Assembly: GCA_031429105.1 (NCBI GenBank)
Contig: JANOYV010000066.1
Location: forward strand, 1-64,000
DNA length: 64,000 nt
Source of the DNA: JAKFWF01 sp031429105
Lineage (GTDB): Bacteria > Pseudomonadota > Alphaproteobacteria > Rhizobiales > Hyphomicrobiaceae
Direction of reading: 5' to 3'
In this document: positions 9,188-18,104 of the stretch, in pieces
How the letters are laid out: each line of letters begins with the position of its first letter
How positions within the stretch are numbered: position 1 is the stretch's first letter
Translations under genes and position numbers: made by a program
The notes under the pieces: model-generated
What the model was told of the DNA's origin: nothing
Databases searched by the model: none
Seen by the model: only the letters and a program-made list of their open reading frames with translations

Positions 9188-9413
9188 TAAAGTTCCTGTT
9201 AGGGTTCATCGTCTGCGGGGAAACCCCGCGGCGGATCGGTTTTGATTTGTAACAACGATTAGGCCGGACACAATCGAGTGCCCGGCTGGTCGCTGCCAGC
9301 GCGTTTGAGAGTTTTTCCGAATGCCGCCTGCGGAGGGTGCTTCCCACCAACGAGATTAGGCCCCGATTTGCTTCCGCCGCATTCCAGGAGGAACACTTTG
9401 TGAAGTCGGAACC

Positions 9414-10040
9414 CTATTGGCCAACCGTCCTCTTGATCAGTCCGATGGCGGCGTCGAGTGCGTCGTCTATATCCAACTTACTTGTATCGAGCAACAGGGC
9501 ATCTGCAGCGGCCTTCATTGGTGCATCTGTGCGACCGGCATCACGTGCATCGCGGCCACGGATGATTTCGAGCACCCGTTCATATTCGACGGCCTCACCG
9601 CGAGATGTCAGTTCGCCGTGTCGCCGTTTGGCGCGAATGCTGAGGTCAGCGGTCACAAACAGCTTCACATCGGCATCAGGACATACAACCGTGCCAATGT
9701 CGCGACCGTCGAGCACGGCACCGGGCGGGCGATGGGCGAACTCGCGTTGGAACGCCAGCAGAGCCGACCGCACAGCAGGAAATTTGGCGACGATCGATGC
9801 CTTGTCGCCAACGCCGGGTGCGCGCAGTCTCTCATCGTCCAGCGAGGCCGGATCAAGCGCGCGGGCAGCCTTTGCTGCGGCGGTTTCGTCCTCTAAGTCA
9901 GCGCCGTTGGCCATCACGTCGCGGGCGACGGCGCGATAGAGCAAGCCGGTATCAAGACAGGGATAGCCGAAATGCTCGGCGATCCGTCGCGCAAGGGTGC
10001 CTTTGCCGGACGCTGCCGGGCCATCGATGGCGATAATCAT
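9414..10040 (-). CDS. cmk: Cytidylate kinase
   Basis: Cmk phosphorylates CMP and dCMP with ATP in the cytoplasm. The protein is 208 residues from the ATG at 10040. It begins IIAIDGPAASGKGTLAR, which carries the P-loop GPAASGKG, and has the family motif DGRDIGTVVCPDA. The upstream neighbour is unusual: the stop codon of an ABC transporter binding-protein gene lies just eight bases before the cmk start, and the probable ribosome binding site AGGA overlaps that stop codon. cmk is therefore probably translated in coupling with the transporter gene. In many relatives aroA occupies this position. Confidence 0.96.
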   Translation of the reverse strand: MIIAIDGPAASGKGTLARRIAEHFGYPCLDTGLLYRAVARDVMANGADLEDETAAAKAARALDPASLDDERLRAPGVGDKASIVAKFPAVRSALLAFQREFAHRPPGAVLDGRDIGTVVCPDADVKLFVTADLSIRAKRRHGELTSRGEAVEYERVLEIIRGRDARDAGRTDAPMKAAADALLLDTSKLDIDDALDAAIGLIKRTVGQ

Positions 10041-10048
10041 GGACAATC

Positions 10049-11086
10049 CTACCGCTCGATTTCGCGCGTCCAGCGCTTGTTCCATTCGGCGCGGGCCTTG
10101 TTGACGGTGTCCCAGTCGATCGCTTTCAGCTGCTTTACTTGATCGCCGTAAGGCAGACCCTTTTGCTGCTGAGCATCGAGTTTGACCGTGCCATTGGTCG
10201 GTCCGAAGCCAGCGCCCTTGGCCATGATCACCTGAATTTCGGGCGACAGCATATATTGCATAAAGGCTTGCGCTTCCTTGTCGTTTTTGGAGCCGGCAAT
10301 CGGACACGCAGCGACGCCGAGCGCAACGCCGCCTTCCTTCGGATAGACGAACTCGGCCGGAAACCCAGTATCAGCCAGAGCCTTCGCGCGGCCCGAGCCC
10401 CATACAGCGATCACCGCTTGGCCGCTCTGTAACAGCTCGGTCATCTTGCCCGGTGATGGCTCATAAGCGAGCACGTTCGGGCCGATCTCGTCCTTGAAAG
10501 CCTTGAAGCCTGCATCGACATTTGCCTCAGAGCCGCCGCGAATGGCGGCAGCCATCACCAGCGCATGCAAACCATAGGTGTTGCTGAGCGGCGGGATCAC
10601 GAGCTTCTTTTTGAACTTCGGGTCCTGCAGGTCGTTCCATGAGGTCGGCGCGGCCCACTTGTTTTCGTCGAATATTTTCTTGTTATAGAGAATGCCCGAG
10701 CCGACCATGCCGATGCCGACGGCTTTGTTCGATTTGAACTTCATCAGCGAATAGACGTCCTTGTAGATATCGCCCGCTGCCAGATCGCCGCAAAAACCGA
10801 GTTCCACGGCTTGGTACATGGGACCATCGTCGACAATGATGGCGTCGATCACCTGGTTGCCCTTCTGCGCTTGGAGCTTGGCCAACGTGTCGGTGGAGTT
10901 GCCGGCCACGTATTCGACTTTGACGCCGTGCTTGGCTTCAAACGCTGGAATGACCTCCTTGCGCATCGTCTGCTCGAAGGAACCGCCATAGCCGCCGAGC
11001 GTGAAAGTCTTTTGCTGGGCTGATGCCGTGCTCGTCATCAAAACGGATGCGAGCAGACCCACCGTAACGCTAAGCTTGGACATCAT
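10049..11086 (-). CDS. ABC transporter substrate-binding protein, PotD/iron-type (SBP family 1-like)
   Basis: The protein is 345 residues from the ATG at 11086, which has GAGGAG upstream (an adjacent ATG follows directly). A signal peptide covers about residues 1-24, ending ASAQQ. The mature domain starts KTFTLGGYGGSFE, as in spermidine/putrescine and related binding proteins, and contains WNDLQDPKFKKK, the typical hinge-region motif. It follows two permease genes by eight bases and so belongs to their operon. The permeases are of a sugar type, which does not match this binding protein's usual partners. Its substrate is not predictable. Confidence 0.88.
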   Translation of the reverse strand: MMSKLSVTVGLLASVLMTSTASAQQKTFTLGGYGGSFEQTMRKEVIPAFEAKHGVKVEYVAGNSTDTLAKLQAQKGNQVIDAIIVDDGPMYQAVELGFCGDLAAGDIYKDVYSLMKFKSNKAVGIGMVGSGILYNKKIFDENKWAAPTSWNDLQDPKFKKKLVIPPLSNTYGLHALVMAAAIRGGSEANVDAGFKAFKDEIGPNVLAYEPSPGKMTELLQSGQAVIAVWGSGRAKALADTGFPAEFVYPKEGGVALGVAACPIAGSKNDKEAQAFMQYMLSPEIQVIMAKGAGFGPTNGTVKLDAQQQKGLPYGDQVKQLKAIDWDTVNKARAEWNKRWTREIER

Positions 11087-11172
11087 CGCGCTTCTCCTCG
11101 AGATTGACTGAATGAATGGCATAAAATCGTCGCACGTCGTCGGCGCCTGCGTCAAACGCCGCAACAGAGTTG

Positions 11173-11997
11173 TCAGCCGCCTTTGACTGCACCTGCCGTT
11201 AGTCCAGCAATGATCTGCCGCTGGGCAAGCACCGTCAGCAGTAGCACCGGCAATGTGACGAGCAGAGCTGCGGCAGCAAGCGGCCCCCAGCTCAACTGGT
11301 CGAACGAGATCATATTGTAGACCGCGACCGGCAGCGTGCGGGTCTCACGTCCGGCGAGCACGATGCCGAACACGAAGTTGTTCCACGAGAAGATGACCGC
11401 GAGGATGAACGCGACCGCGATCCCGGGCTTAGCGATCGGCAGTGCCACATGGCGAAACACCTGCCAGCGCGTTGCGCCGTCGATGCGGGCGGCTTCCTCG
11501 AGTTCGAGTGGCGTTGTCTCGAAGTAGCCGATCATGATCCAGATCACGATTGGCACCGTGACAACGAGATGAATGACGATCTGCGGCACCAGCGTACCGA
11601 GCAGCCCGAGCCACTGGAACAACAGGAACAGCGGAATCAGGTACGACAGGCCCGGCGTGATGCGGGCAATCAGAATCACGACCGCCGTCCGATGAGCTTT
11701 CATGCGGGCGATGGCGTAGCCAGCAGGCACGCCGACAAGCAACGCCAGAAACGTCGCTGTGCCAGTGACGATCAACGTGTTGAAAAAGTAGGTCGTGAAG
11801 CGGTTCGACGAAAGCACCTGGGCGTAGTTGTCCCAGGCGAAGCGATCGGGGATCAGGATCGGCGGATAGGACGCGTTGTCAATTTCGTACTTGAGCGATA
11901 ACGAAATCATCCAGACGAAAAACAGGATCGCTGGCGACACAATCACGAACACCGAGAAGGCAAGACCGATCTTGCCGAGGATCTGCTTCACACTCAT
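11173..11997 (-). CDS. ABC transporter permease, CUT1 MalG/UgpE type
   Basis: This 274-residue inner membrane protein has six predicted helices and the permease EAA loop, seen as ELEEAARIDGATRWQVFRHVALP, which docks the ATPase. The N-terminus and the LAGRETRTLPVAVYNM loop fit the MalG-like partner of carbohydrate importers. Its start overlaps the end of the preceding permease gene by four bases (ATGA), so the two are translationally coupled. The ATPase that should dock on the EAA loop is not encoded nearby. Confidence 0.92.
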   Translation of the reverse strand: MSVKQILGKIGLAFSVFVIVSPAILFFVWMISLSLKYEIDNASYPPILIPDRFAWDNYAQVLSSNRFTTYFFNTLIVTGTATFLALLVGVPAGYAIARMKAHRTAVVILIARITPGLSYLIPLFLLFQWLGLLGTLVPQIVIHLVVTVPIVIWIMIGYFETTPLELEEAARIDGATRWQVFRHVALPIAKPGIAVAFILAVIFSWNNFVFGIVLAGRETRTLPVAVYNMISFDQLSWGPLAAAALLVTLPVLLLTVLAQRQIIAGLTAGAVKGG

Positions 11998-12941
11998 GCG
12001 CCGCCCCCGGCTTCGTTCCAGTGCATACGCTGGCGTGCATACAGCATGACCGCTGCCAGCATGACGATGATGACGAAAAACACAACTGCAATCGCCGAAC
12101 CGTAGCCAATGTCGTAGTACACAAAGGCAACGCTGTAGAGGTAGACATTGATAGTTTCCGAGGCCGATCCCGGCCCGCCTTGAGTGATCGCGAAAATGAT
12201 GTCGAAGGCCTTCACGGCATCGATCATACGGATCATGGCAGCGATGAATAGGAACGGCATAATCAGGGGCAGCGTGATGTAGCGGAACATCTGCCAGACG
12301 CTTGCGCCATCGATCATTGCGCTTTCATAGGGCTCCGAGGGAATGGCTGCGAGCCCGCCGAGCACGATCAGCATGACGAGCGGCGTCCACTGCCACGTTT
12401 CAACGAGCACCAGCGACGGGATCACGGTTGCGGGATGGAAGGCCCATAGCTGTGGTCCAATGCCGATGAAGGAAAGGACATAGTTCAGCACGCCGAGCTG
12501 CGGATGAAACATCATCGTCCAGATCAACGCGATCGCAACCGGCGTCGCCATCATCGGCATGATGAACAAGCCACGCAGCAGTCCGCGGAGTGGAAACTTC
12601 TGGTGAAAGACCACGGCCGAGAATGTGCCGAGCACTACTGGCAATACCACCGATAGTATCGTGTAGAACATCGTGTGCCCGATCGCCTCGACAAACCGCG
12701 GATCGTTCGGCAGGCGCAGATAATTCTCAAGTCCAACGAACTTGGTCGGCTGGCCGACCTTCCATTCGTGCACGCTCATCCAGATCGTGAAGACCCAGGG
12801 AAAGATGATGACTGCAAGCACCACAATTAGGGCTGGCGTCAGAAACGGCCAAAGCGACGGCGGCCGCAATTCGGCGTTCGGTTCGGTGGTGACGGCCAAG
12901 GCCTTGGTTACATCACGCCCGGGCTCGACCTGGACAGTCAT
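11994..12941 (-). CDS. ABC transporter permease, CUT1 MalF/UgpA type
   Basis: This 315-residue protein has a hydrophobic N-terminal helix (about residues 31-52) and the MalF-type core. The EAA loop reads PSEPYESAMIDGASVWQMFR. The segment TQGGPGSASETINVYLY is typical of the UgpA/MalF subfamily. It is the first permease of the pair and follows a sugar-type binding protein gene after an 85-base gap that contains a strong hairpin. Together with the next gene it should form the membrane channel of a CUT1 importer. Confidence 0.92.
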   Translation of the reverse strand: MTVQVEPGRDVTKALAVTTEPNAELRPPSLWPFLTPALIVVLAVIIFPWVFTIWMSVHEWKVGQPTKFVGLENYLRLPNDPRFVEAIGHTMFYTILSVVLPVVLGTFSAVVFHQKFPLRGLLRGLFIMPMMATPVAIALIWTMMFHPQLGVLNYVLSFIGIGPQLWAFHPATVIPSLVLVETWQWTPLVMLIVLGGLAAIPSEPYESAMIDGASVWQMFRYITLPLIMPFLFIAAMIRMIDAVKAFDIIFAITQGGPGSASETINVYLYSVAFVYYDIGYGSAIAVVFFVIIVMLAAVMLYARQRMHWNEAGGGA

Positions 12942-12968
12942 CTAAGGGCACGCCTCGCGATTGATAAA

Positions 12969-13001
12969 GTGCCGGGCGCGCAGCTGTTGGCGGCCCGGCA
13001 C
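12969..13001 (-). terminator. Hairpin between binding-protein gene and permease genes
   Basis: A perfect nine-base stem (GTGCCGGGC and GCCCGGCAC) with a 15-base loop lies 26 bases after the stop of the upstream binding-protein gene. On the minus strand it is followed by TTTATC, a short T stretch. Such elements after binding-protein genes often protect the upstream mRNA or terminate most transcripts, so that the binding protein is made in excess over the permeases. That role is inferred from position and structure. Confidence 0.6.
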
Positions 13002-13026
13002 GTTGGTTACAGAAACGACACGGCAC

Positions 13027-14355
13027 TCACGCTTTTTCGCTACGTTCCAGGATCGGGCGGAACTGCTCGTGCGCCTTCTTGAGTTCGGTCGCCGGGTCGG
13101 CGCCCGATAACGTCGCCGTTATGGCTGCACCGACGAGGTCGCGGAATTCGGCAACCGGAATAACGACCGGCAGGCCGAGCTTGCTGATCTTGCCGGCGTT
13201 GATGACCGCGTCGAGCCACTCCTTCGGCAGTTTGACGCCTGAGCGGATTTCGGCGTCGTTGAGCACTGAGTTGCGGAATGGCACGCCACCGCCCGCTTGC
13301 AAGAGGCGTCCACCCATCTGCTTCGAGACCGCCCACTGGCAATAGAGGTAGGCCGCTTCCTTCTTGGTGCTGGCGGCTGGAATGCCGATGCCGTCGCCAT
13401 AGGTCGCCGAAAACTGGCCCTTGGGGCCTGCTGGCACCATCGCGTAGCCGACCTTGCCGACGATGCGCGACGAGTTCGGGTTTTCGACGCCCGGTGCCCA
13501 GCCAACGCCATCGACCCACATTGCAGCGCGCCCCTGCGCGAAGCTCGCCAATGCTTCCATCCAGTTGAATCCGGCGACGCCCGGGGGCGACGACTTGTTC
13601 GAGCGGACGTAGCTCTTGGTCGCTTCGATTGCTTCTGGTCCGTCGGTCAGGATGTTGCCCTTGGCGTCAAGGAACTCGCCGCCGTAGTTAAGGAAGTAGT
13701 TGGTCCATAGCGTCATGTTCGCGTTCTTCAGACCGCGCCCGACATAGCCATGAATGCCGGCCTTCTCGTCGGTGAGTTTGACCGCGAGTTCGTTCATTTC
13801 ATCGAGAGTCTTCGGCACCTGGACCTTGTTCTTCTCGAAGATTTCCTTGTTGTAATAGAGGATGAAGTAGTCAACCGACCACGGCAACGCCAGCATCTGA
13901 CCTTTGTCGTTTTTCGCGTAGGAAAGGCCAGCGGCGGAAAAATCGCTCTCGGCGAGGTCCGGCGCGGTCAGGTTCGGGTCCTTCATGAAGGGCGTGAGGT
14001 CGTGGAGCCATCCGGCCTTTTCGAACTGCCGCTTCTGCACGTGGAAGCTCAGATGCATAACGTCGAAACTCGGCTTGCCAGAGGCAAGTTCGATCACGGC
14101 CTTCTGGCGTTGCTGCTGTTCCGGAATCGTCTCTGACTCGATGATGATGCCGGTGAGTTCGGTGAATTCCTTGGCATGTTTTTGCAGCAGATCCCCGCGC
14201 GGGCCCTTGATCAGGTTCGCTTCAAGCTTGGTGCCTGCGTACTTCTTGTAGTCGACACCGGCCCAGGCATCTGGAACAGAAAGCATGCCAGCTCCTGCTG
14301 CGGCACCGGCTCCCGCTACAAACGTGCGACGTGATACGCCGTGCATTTTTGCCAT
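13027..14355 (-). CDS. Extracellular solute-binding protein family 1, sugar type, Tat-exported
   Basis: The protein is 442 residues with a twin-arginine leader (VSRRTFVAGAG, cleavage near AWA at about 30-32), so it should be exported folded. The mature part shows the MalE-like layout: SETIPEQQQRQKAVIELASG, then DVMHLSFH and PWSVDYFILYYNKEIFEK. The start ATG at 14355 has AAGGAGAG upstream; another ATG three codons in is possible. It is the first gene of the ABC cluster running to 10049. Its ligand is probably a carbohydrate or polyol by family, but this is not proven. Confidence 0.9.
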   Translation of the reverse strand: MAKMHGVSRRTFVAGAGAAAGAGMLSVPDAWAGVDYKKYAGTKLEANLIKGPRGDLLQKHAKEFTELTGIIIESETIPEQQQRQKAVIELASGKPSFDVMHLSFHVQKRQFEKAGWLHDLTPFMKDPNLTAPDLAESDFSAAGLSYAKNDKGQMLALPWSVDYFILYYNKEIFEKNKVQVPKTLDEMNELAVKLTDEKAGIHGYVGRGLKNANMTLWTNYFLNYGGEFLDAKGNILTDGPEAIEATKSYVRSNKSSPPGVAGFNWMEALASFAQGRAAMWVDGVGWAPGVENPNSSRIVGKVGYAMVPAGPKGQFSATYGDGIGIPAASTKKEAAYLYCQWAVSKQMGGRLLQAGGGVPFRNSVLNDAEIRSGVKLPKEWLDAVINAGKISKLGLPVVIPVAEFRDLVGAAITATLSGADPATELKKAHEQFRPILERSEKA

Positions 14356-14573
14356 TGCGTCTCTCCTTGGAAATCTCTGAAAACGGGTCTCATCGCCCGC
14401 TGGATCGCACTTTCAGGCAATCCCGGGTGAAACACAAGATGTCGCAGCCCGCTCGCGCGACAGGCATGCGCGAGGCTCAAAGCGAAGGGTTAGGGGTGGC
14501 CGGGCTGGTCTAGCTTTGCCTATGATCTCAGTGGCAATATTTCGAATAGTTCCATGCAAAGATAGAACACGCC

Positions 14574-15305
14574 ATGACCAAGCCCATACGCCTCGGCATG
14601 TTGACGCCATCGTCGAACACCACGTTGGAGCCCGTGACCTACCGCATGTTGGCGGGGTTGCCCGAGGTCTCGGCCCATTTCGGCCGCTTCAAGGTGACGG
14701 AAATTGCGTTGACCGACGCGGCACTCGGCCAGTTCGATGACAGCGAGATATTGCGGGCAGCCGAACTACTGGCGCACGCCAAGGTCGATTGCATCGCCTG
14801 GAACGGCACGTCGGCCGCCTGGCTGGGCTTTGACCGCGACGAGCGATTGGTCGAGCGGATTACCGCTGCAACGGGCATTAAAGCGTGCACGACGGTGTTG
14901 AGCTACCGCGAGCTATTTCGCCGTGCTGGTTATCAACGAATTGGCCTTGTCACGCCTTATATTGACGACGTGCAAGCACGTATCATGTCGAATTGGGGAG
15001 CGGCCGGGTTCGCTGTCTCAGCCGAACGGCACTTGCGAATTCAGGATAATTTTGCCTTCGCCGAAATCGACGAGGCAACAACCGAGCGCATGGTGCGAGA
15101 CGTAGCTGCGAACGGCGTCGATTGCGTCGCCATCGTATGCACCAACGTCAACGGTGCCGCGGTTGCAGCAAAGCTCGAACGCGAACTCGGTTTGCCAGTG
15201 CTCGATAGCGTTGCCGTTACGTTATGGGCGAGCCTGCGTGCTGCCGGTGCCAATCCAGCGCGCGTGCACGGCTGGGGCGGCGTGTTCGCTTCCGACGGCG
15301 GCTGA
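14574..15305 (+). CDS. Maleate isomerase / arylmalonate decarboxylase family protein, decarboxylase-like active site
   Basis: This 243-residue protein belongs to the Asp/Glu racemase superfamily, in the branch with maleate cis-trans isomerase and arylmalonate decarboxylase. In racemases and maleate isomerase both catalytic positions are cysteine. Here the first position lies in WNGTS (76-80), with Gly78 where a cysteine would be, while the second, Cys189 in IVCTN, is kept. The pattern of glycine plus one cysteine, together with TPYIDDVQAR (127-136), resembles Bordetella arylmalonate decarboxylase. A decarboxylase of a disubstituted malonate is therefore plausible, though other family members with this pattern are uncharacterised. 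It is divergent from the ABC cluster, 218 bases away, and may act on its substrate. Confidence 0.8.
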   Translation: MTKPIRLGMLTPSSNTTLEPVTYRMLAGLPEVSAHFGRFKVTEIALTDAALGQFDDSEILRAAELLAHAKVDCIAWNGTSAAWLGFDRDERLVERITAATGIKACTTVLSYRELFRRAGYQRIGLVTPYIDDVQARIMSNWGAAGFAVSAERHLRIQDNFAFAEIDEATTERMVRDVAANGVDCVAIVCTNVNGAAVAAKLERELGLPVLDSVAVTLWASLRAAGANPARVHGWGGVFASDGG

Positions 15306-15309
15306 ATTG

Positions 15310-16344
15310 TCACCCGAAAGTCAACTGCACCTTCATCGATTTTGACTTGTCGCCAGCCAATTCGAACGCTTCGGTCGCGCGGTCGAACGGCAGCGTTGCG
15401 GTGATCAGCGGCTTCACGTCGATCAGGCCCTTGCCCATCAACTCGACGGCAAGCGCGAATTCCTCATGGAAGCGAAACGTGCCGCGCAACTGAATTTCCT
15501 TGGCGACGATCGTGTTGATCGGCAACGTTACGTCACCGCCAAGGCCGACCTGCACGATGATGCCGCCGGGGCGCAGAACCTCAAGTGCTGAAACCAACGC
15601 GCGGCCGTTGCCGGAGGCTTCGAACAGAACATCGAACGTGCCTTTGTCGCGGCCGAATTCAGCCAAGTCCTGCGAGGCCGTCGCGACATTGATGGTGCGG
15701 TCGGCACCGATGCGGGCGGCCATGGCAAGCGCTTTGTCAGCGACGTCGGTGGCGACGATTTCGGCAGCGCCCGCACGACGAGCGGCCATGATGCAGAGTG
15801 CGCCGATGGGGCCAGATCCGGTTACAAGCACGCGGCGACCAAGCAGTGGTCCTGCCTGCCTCGCTGCGTGCAGACAGACAGCCAATGGCTCAGCCATCGC
15901 CGCTTCGCCAGCGGTCAGACCGTCGGCAACCGGATGGCACTGGCCGGCGCTCGTGACGAGCACTTCCCGGAAGGCGCCTTGAACGTGAGGAAAGCGCATG
16001 GCGCTGCCGTAGAAGCGCATGTTCAAGCAGTGCTGCTGTTTGCCTTCCTGGCAATACCGGCACTGGCTGCAGGGACGGCTTGGGCTGACCGCAACCCGTT
16101 GGCCTGTTTTTAAGTGCGCGACATTGCCACCGAGCTTTGCAACCACGCCCGCCACCTCGTGCCCAAGGATCATCGGCTCCTTGATGCGAATGACGCCAAA
16201 GCCGCCGTCCTGGTAGTAATGCAAGTCCGAACCGCAAATGCCACCGGCTTCAATGCGCACTTCGACATCGTCGGGTCCGAGGGCAGACGTCTCAACCGTC
16301 TCGACGCGAAGATCTTTGGCTGCATGAATGACGACGGCGCGCAT
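15310..16344 (-). CDS. idnD: L-idonate 5-dehydrogenase-like zinc alcohol dehydrogenase
   Basis: The protein is 344 residues from the ATG at 16344, almost the length of Escherichia coli IdnD. It is a medium-chain dehydrogenase with the catalytic zinc ligands in ICGSDLHYYQDGG and LGHEVAGVV. The structural zinc cysteines are in CSQCRYCQEGKQQHC, and the Rossmann loop is VTGSGPIGALC. IdnD oxidises L-idonate to 5-ketogluconate. It is divergent from an IdnO-type reductase that would use that product, which supports the call. The stop is four bases from the convergent decarboxylase-like gene. Confidence 0.88.
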   Translation of the reverse strand: MRAVVIHAAKDLRVETVETSALGPDDVEVRIEAGGICGSDLHYYQDGGFGVIRIKEPMILGHEVAGVVAKLGGNVAHLKTGQRVAVSPSRPCSQCRYCQEGKQQHCLNMRFYGSAMRFPHVQGAFREVLVTSAGQCHPVADGLTAGEAAMAEPLAVCLHAARQAGPLLGRRVLVTGSGPIGALCIMAARRAGAAEIVATDVADKALAMAARIGADRTINVATASQDLAEFGRDKGTFDVLFEASGNGRALVSALEVLRPGGIIVQVGLGGDVTLPINTIVAKEIQLRGTFRFHEEFALAVELMGKGLIDVKPLITATLPFDRATEAFELAGDKSKSMKVQLTFG

Positions 16345-16453
16345 TGGGTTGATCCCACGATTTGGCATTGAAATTTTCGCTAATTGCATATGACAGTCCA
16401 GGCGCGGATGATACTGCGGAAATAGTTCACCGTGAAACCCCAAGGAATCTTTC

Positions 16454-17221
16454 ATGAGCCTCGACCTGTTCAAACTCGATGGCCGCTTGGCCTTGATCAC
16501 CGGATCATCGGCTGGCATTGGCCTCGCCCTGGCCGAGGGTATGGCAGCGGCAGGCGCGCATATCGTTCTGAACGGACGCGATGCCGCCCGAACCGAGGCA
16601 GCCGCTGCTCCGCTGCGAGCCAAGGACTACAAAATCCATTGCATGGCGTTCGACGTGACAGACGCGAAAGCCGTCGACGCTGCAGTCGCTCGCATTGAAT
16701 CGGAAATCGGCGCGATCAACATCCTGGTCAATAACGCCGGCATCCAGCGCCGAATGCCGCTCGACGAATTTCCCGAGGAGACGTGGAGCGAACTCATGCG
16801 CACAAATCTCGACAGCGTGTTCTATGTCTCGAAGCCTGTGGCGCGCGCCATGATCCCACGCAAACGCGGAGCGATTATCAATATCTGTTCTGTGCAAAGC
16901 GAGTTGGGGCGACCGGGCATCGCGCCGTATACGGCGTCGAAGGGGGCCGTGAAGATGCTAACCAAGGGTATGGCGATCGACTGGGGCCGCCATGGCATTC
17001 GCGTCAACGGCTTGGGACCTGGCTACTTCGCGACCGAGCTGAACACGGCGTTGGTTGCCGACGAGAAATTCTCCGGGTGGCTCACCGATCGCACGCCGCT
17101 GGGTCGTTGGGGCAACGTTGACGAACTGGTCGGAGCCGCGGTGTTTCTGGCATCAGATGCTGCAAGCTTTGTGACAGGCCATGTGCTATACGTTGACGGT
17201 GGTGTGACCGCCAGACTTTAA
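16454..17221 (+). CDS. idnO: Gluconate 5-dehydrogenase-like SDR oxidoreductase
   Basis: This 255-residue short-chain dehydrogenase has the cofactor motif TGSSAGIGLALAEG, the NNAG motif (ILVNNAGIQRR) and the catalytic YTASK. The N-terminus LDLFKLDGRLALITGSS is typical of IdnO/Gno, which interconverts 5-ketogluconate and D-gluconate. AAGGAA lies about seven bases before the ATG. With the divergent idnD it would turn L-idonate into gluconate; the 109-base region between them must hold both promoters. No gluconate kinase or regulator lies next to the pair. Confidence 0.88.
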   Translation: MSLDLFKLDGRLALITGSSAGIGLALAEGMAAAGAHIVLNGRDAARTEAAAAPLRAKDYKIHCMAFDVTDAKAVDAAVARIESEIGAINILVNNAGIQRRMPLDEFPEETWSELMRTNLDSVFYVSKPVARAMIPRKRGAIINICSVQSELGRPGIAPYTASKGAVKMLTKGMAIDWGRHGIRVNGLGPGYFATELNTALVADEKFSGWLTDRTPLGRWGNVDELVGAAVFLASDAASFVTGHVLYVDGGVTARL

Positions 17222-17264
17222 TGTCTTTGCGCGTTGATCGGAAACCATCCAATGGAAGTTGCCG

Positions 17265-17966
17265 ATGGATTGGAAAACGCAAATCTTCGCTTACTGCGAG
17301 CGCGGCACAAACACAGAATTTTGGGCTGAACCACTGAATGCGGTTTCGAATCTTGCGTTCATTGGCACTGCATTTTTGGCGCTGCAGCTTTGGAATGCGA
17401 AGCGAACCGTTCGGCATGGCGCGGTTGAACTTGGTTTGATCGGGATCGTGTTTGCCGTCGGAATTGGAAGTTTTTTGTTTCATACCTTTGCAACACGATG
17501 GGCGTTGTTCGCCGATACCATTCCGATCAGTATCTTTATGATCTTCTATCTCGGTTATGCGGTTCGCCGCTTCGCCAATTCTAGCTGGCTTGCGGTGGGG
17601 TTCTCGATTGCAAGTTTTCTGACGGCTGCGGCTGCCGTCGAGACGATCTCGTGTGATGGCGCACGCTGCCTCAATGGCTCCCTTGGTTACGTTCCAGCGT
17701 GGGCTGCGTTGATGATCATCGGTGGCGCACTCCAGGCCTCGGATCATCCGGCAGCCAAATCCTTTTTGACGGCGGCAGCCGTTTTTGGAATTTCATTGGT
17801 TTTTCGATCAGTCGATTTGCTCGTATGTGCCGACACAGTGATACAACCGGGTTGGCACATTGGCAGTCACGCAATTTGGCACGTATTAAACGCAGCCGTA
17901 CTCTACATATTGCTTCGAGCGGCTGTGTTTTACGGTGATAAAGTTGAGCGCTCGGTACGATCCTAA
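17265..17966 (+). CDS. Ceramidase-family (CREST superfamily) integral membrane hydrolase
   Basis: This 233-residue, seven-helix protein begins MDWKTQIFAYCERG followed by FWAEPLNAVSNLAF, the hallmark of the bacterial members of the alkaline ceramidase family. The metal-site residues of the CREST superfamily are visible: Ser and His in GSFLFHTFATRW, Asp in LFADTIPI and the paired His in GSHAIWHVLNA. It is thus predicted to be a zinc-dependent membrane amide hydrolase. The lipid substrate in bacteria is unknown. The ATG at 17265 is chosen because GGAAG lies six bases before it; a TTG two codons upstream is less likely. Confidence 0.85.
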   Translation: MDWKTQIFAYCERGTNTEFWAEPLNAVSNLAFIGTAFLALQLWNAKRTVRHGAVELGLIGIVFAVGIGSFLFHTFATRWALFADTIPISIFMIFYLGYAVRRFANSSWLAVGFSIASFLTAAAAVETISCDGARCLNGSLGYVPAWAALMIIGGALQASDHPAAKSFLTAAAVFGISLVFRSVDLLVCADTVIQPGWHIGSHAIWHVLNAAVLYILLRAAVFYGDKVERSVRS

Positions 17967-18104
17967 TCGAATTTAATCAATTGAGGTGAACGTGAGATGA
18001 AAAATTGAATTTTATTTACCGACTATTGTTGAATTTCACTGCAAATTGGCAGGCGCTACCACCGCGCCTGATTCGGTTTCGTTTTAACCTGTTGGAGACC
18101 TCCC

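Noticed and set aside
9215..9229. Small hairpin in the rpsA leader as a terminator of cmk
   Set aside because: Six-base stem with a three-base loop and no T-run; kept only as a note in the rpsA entry.
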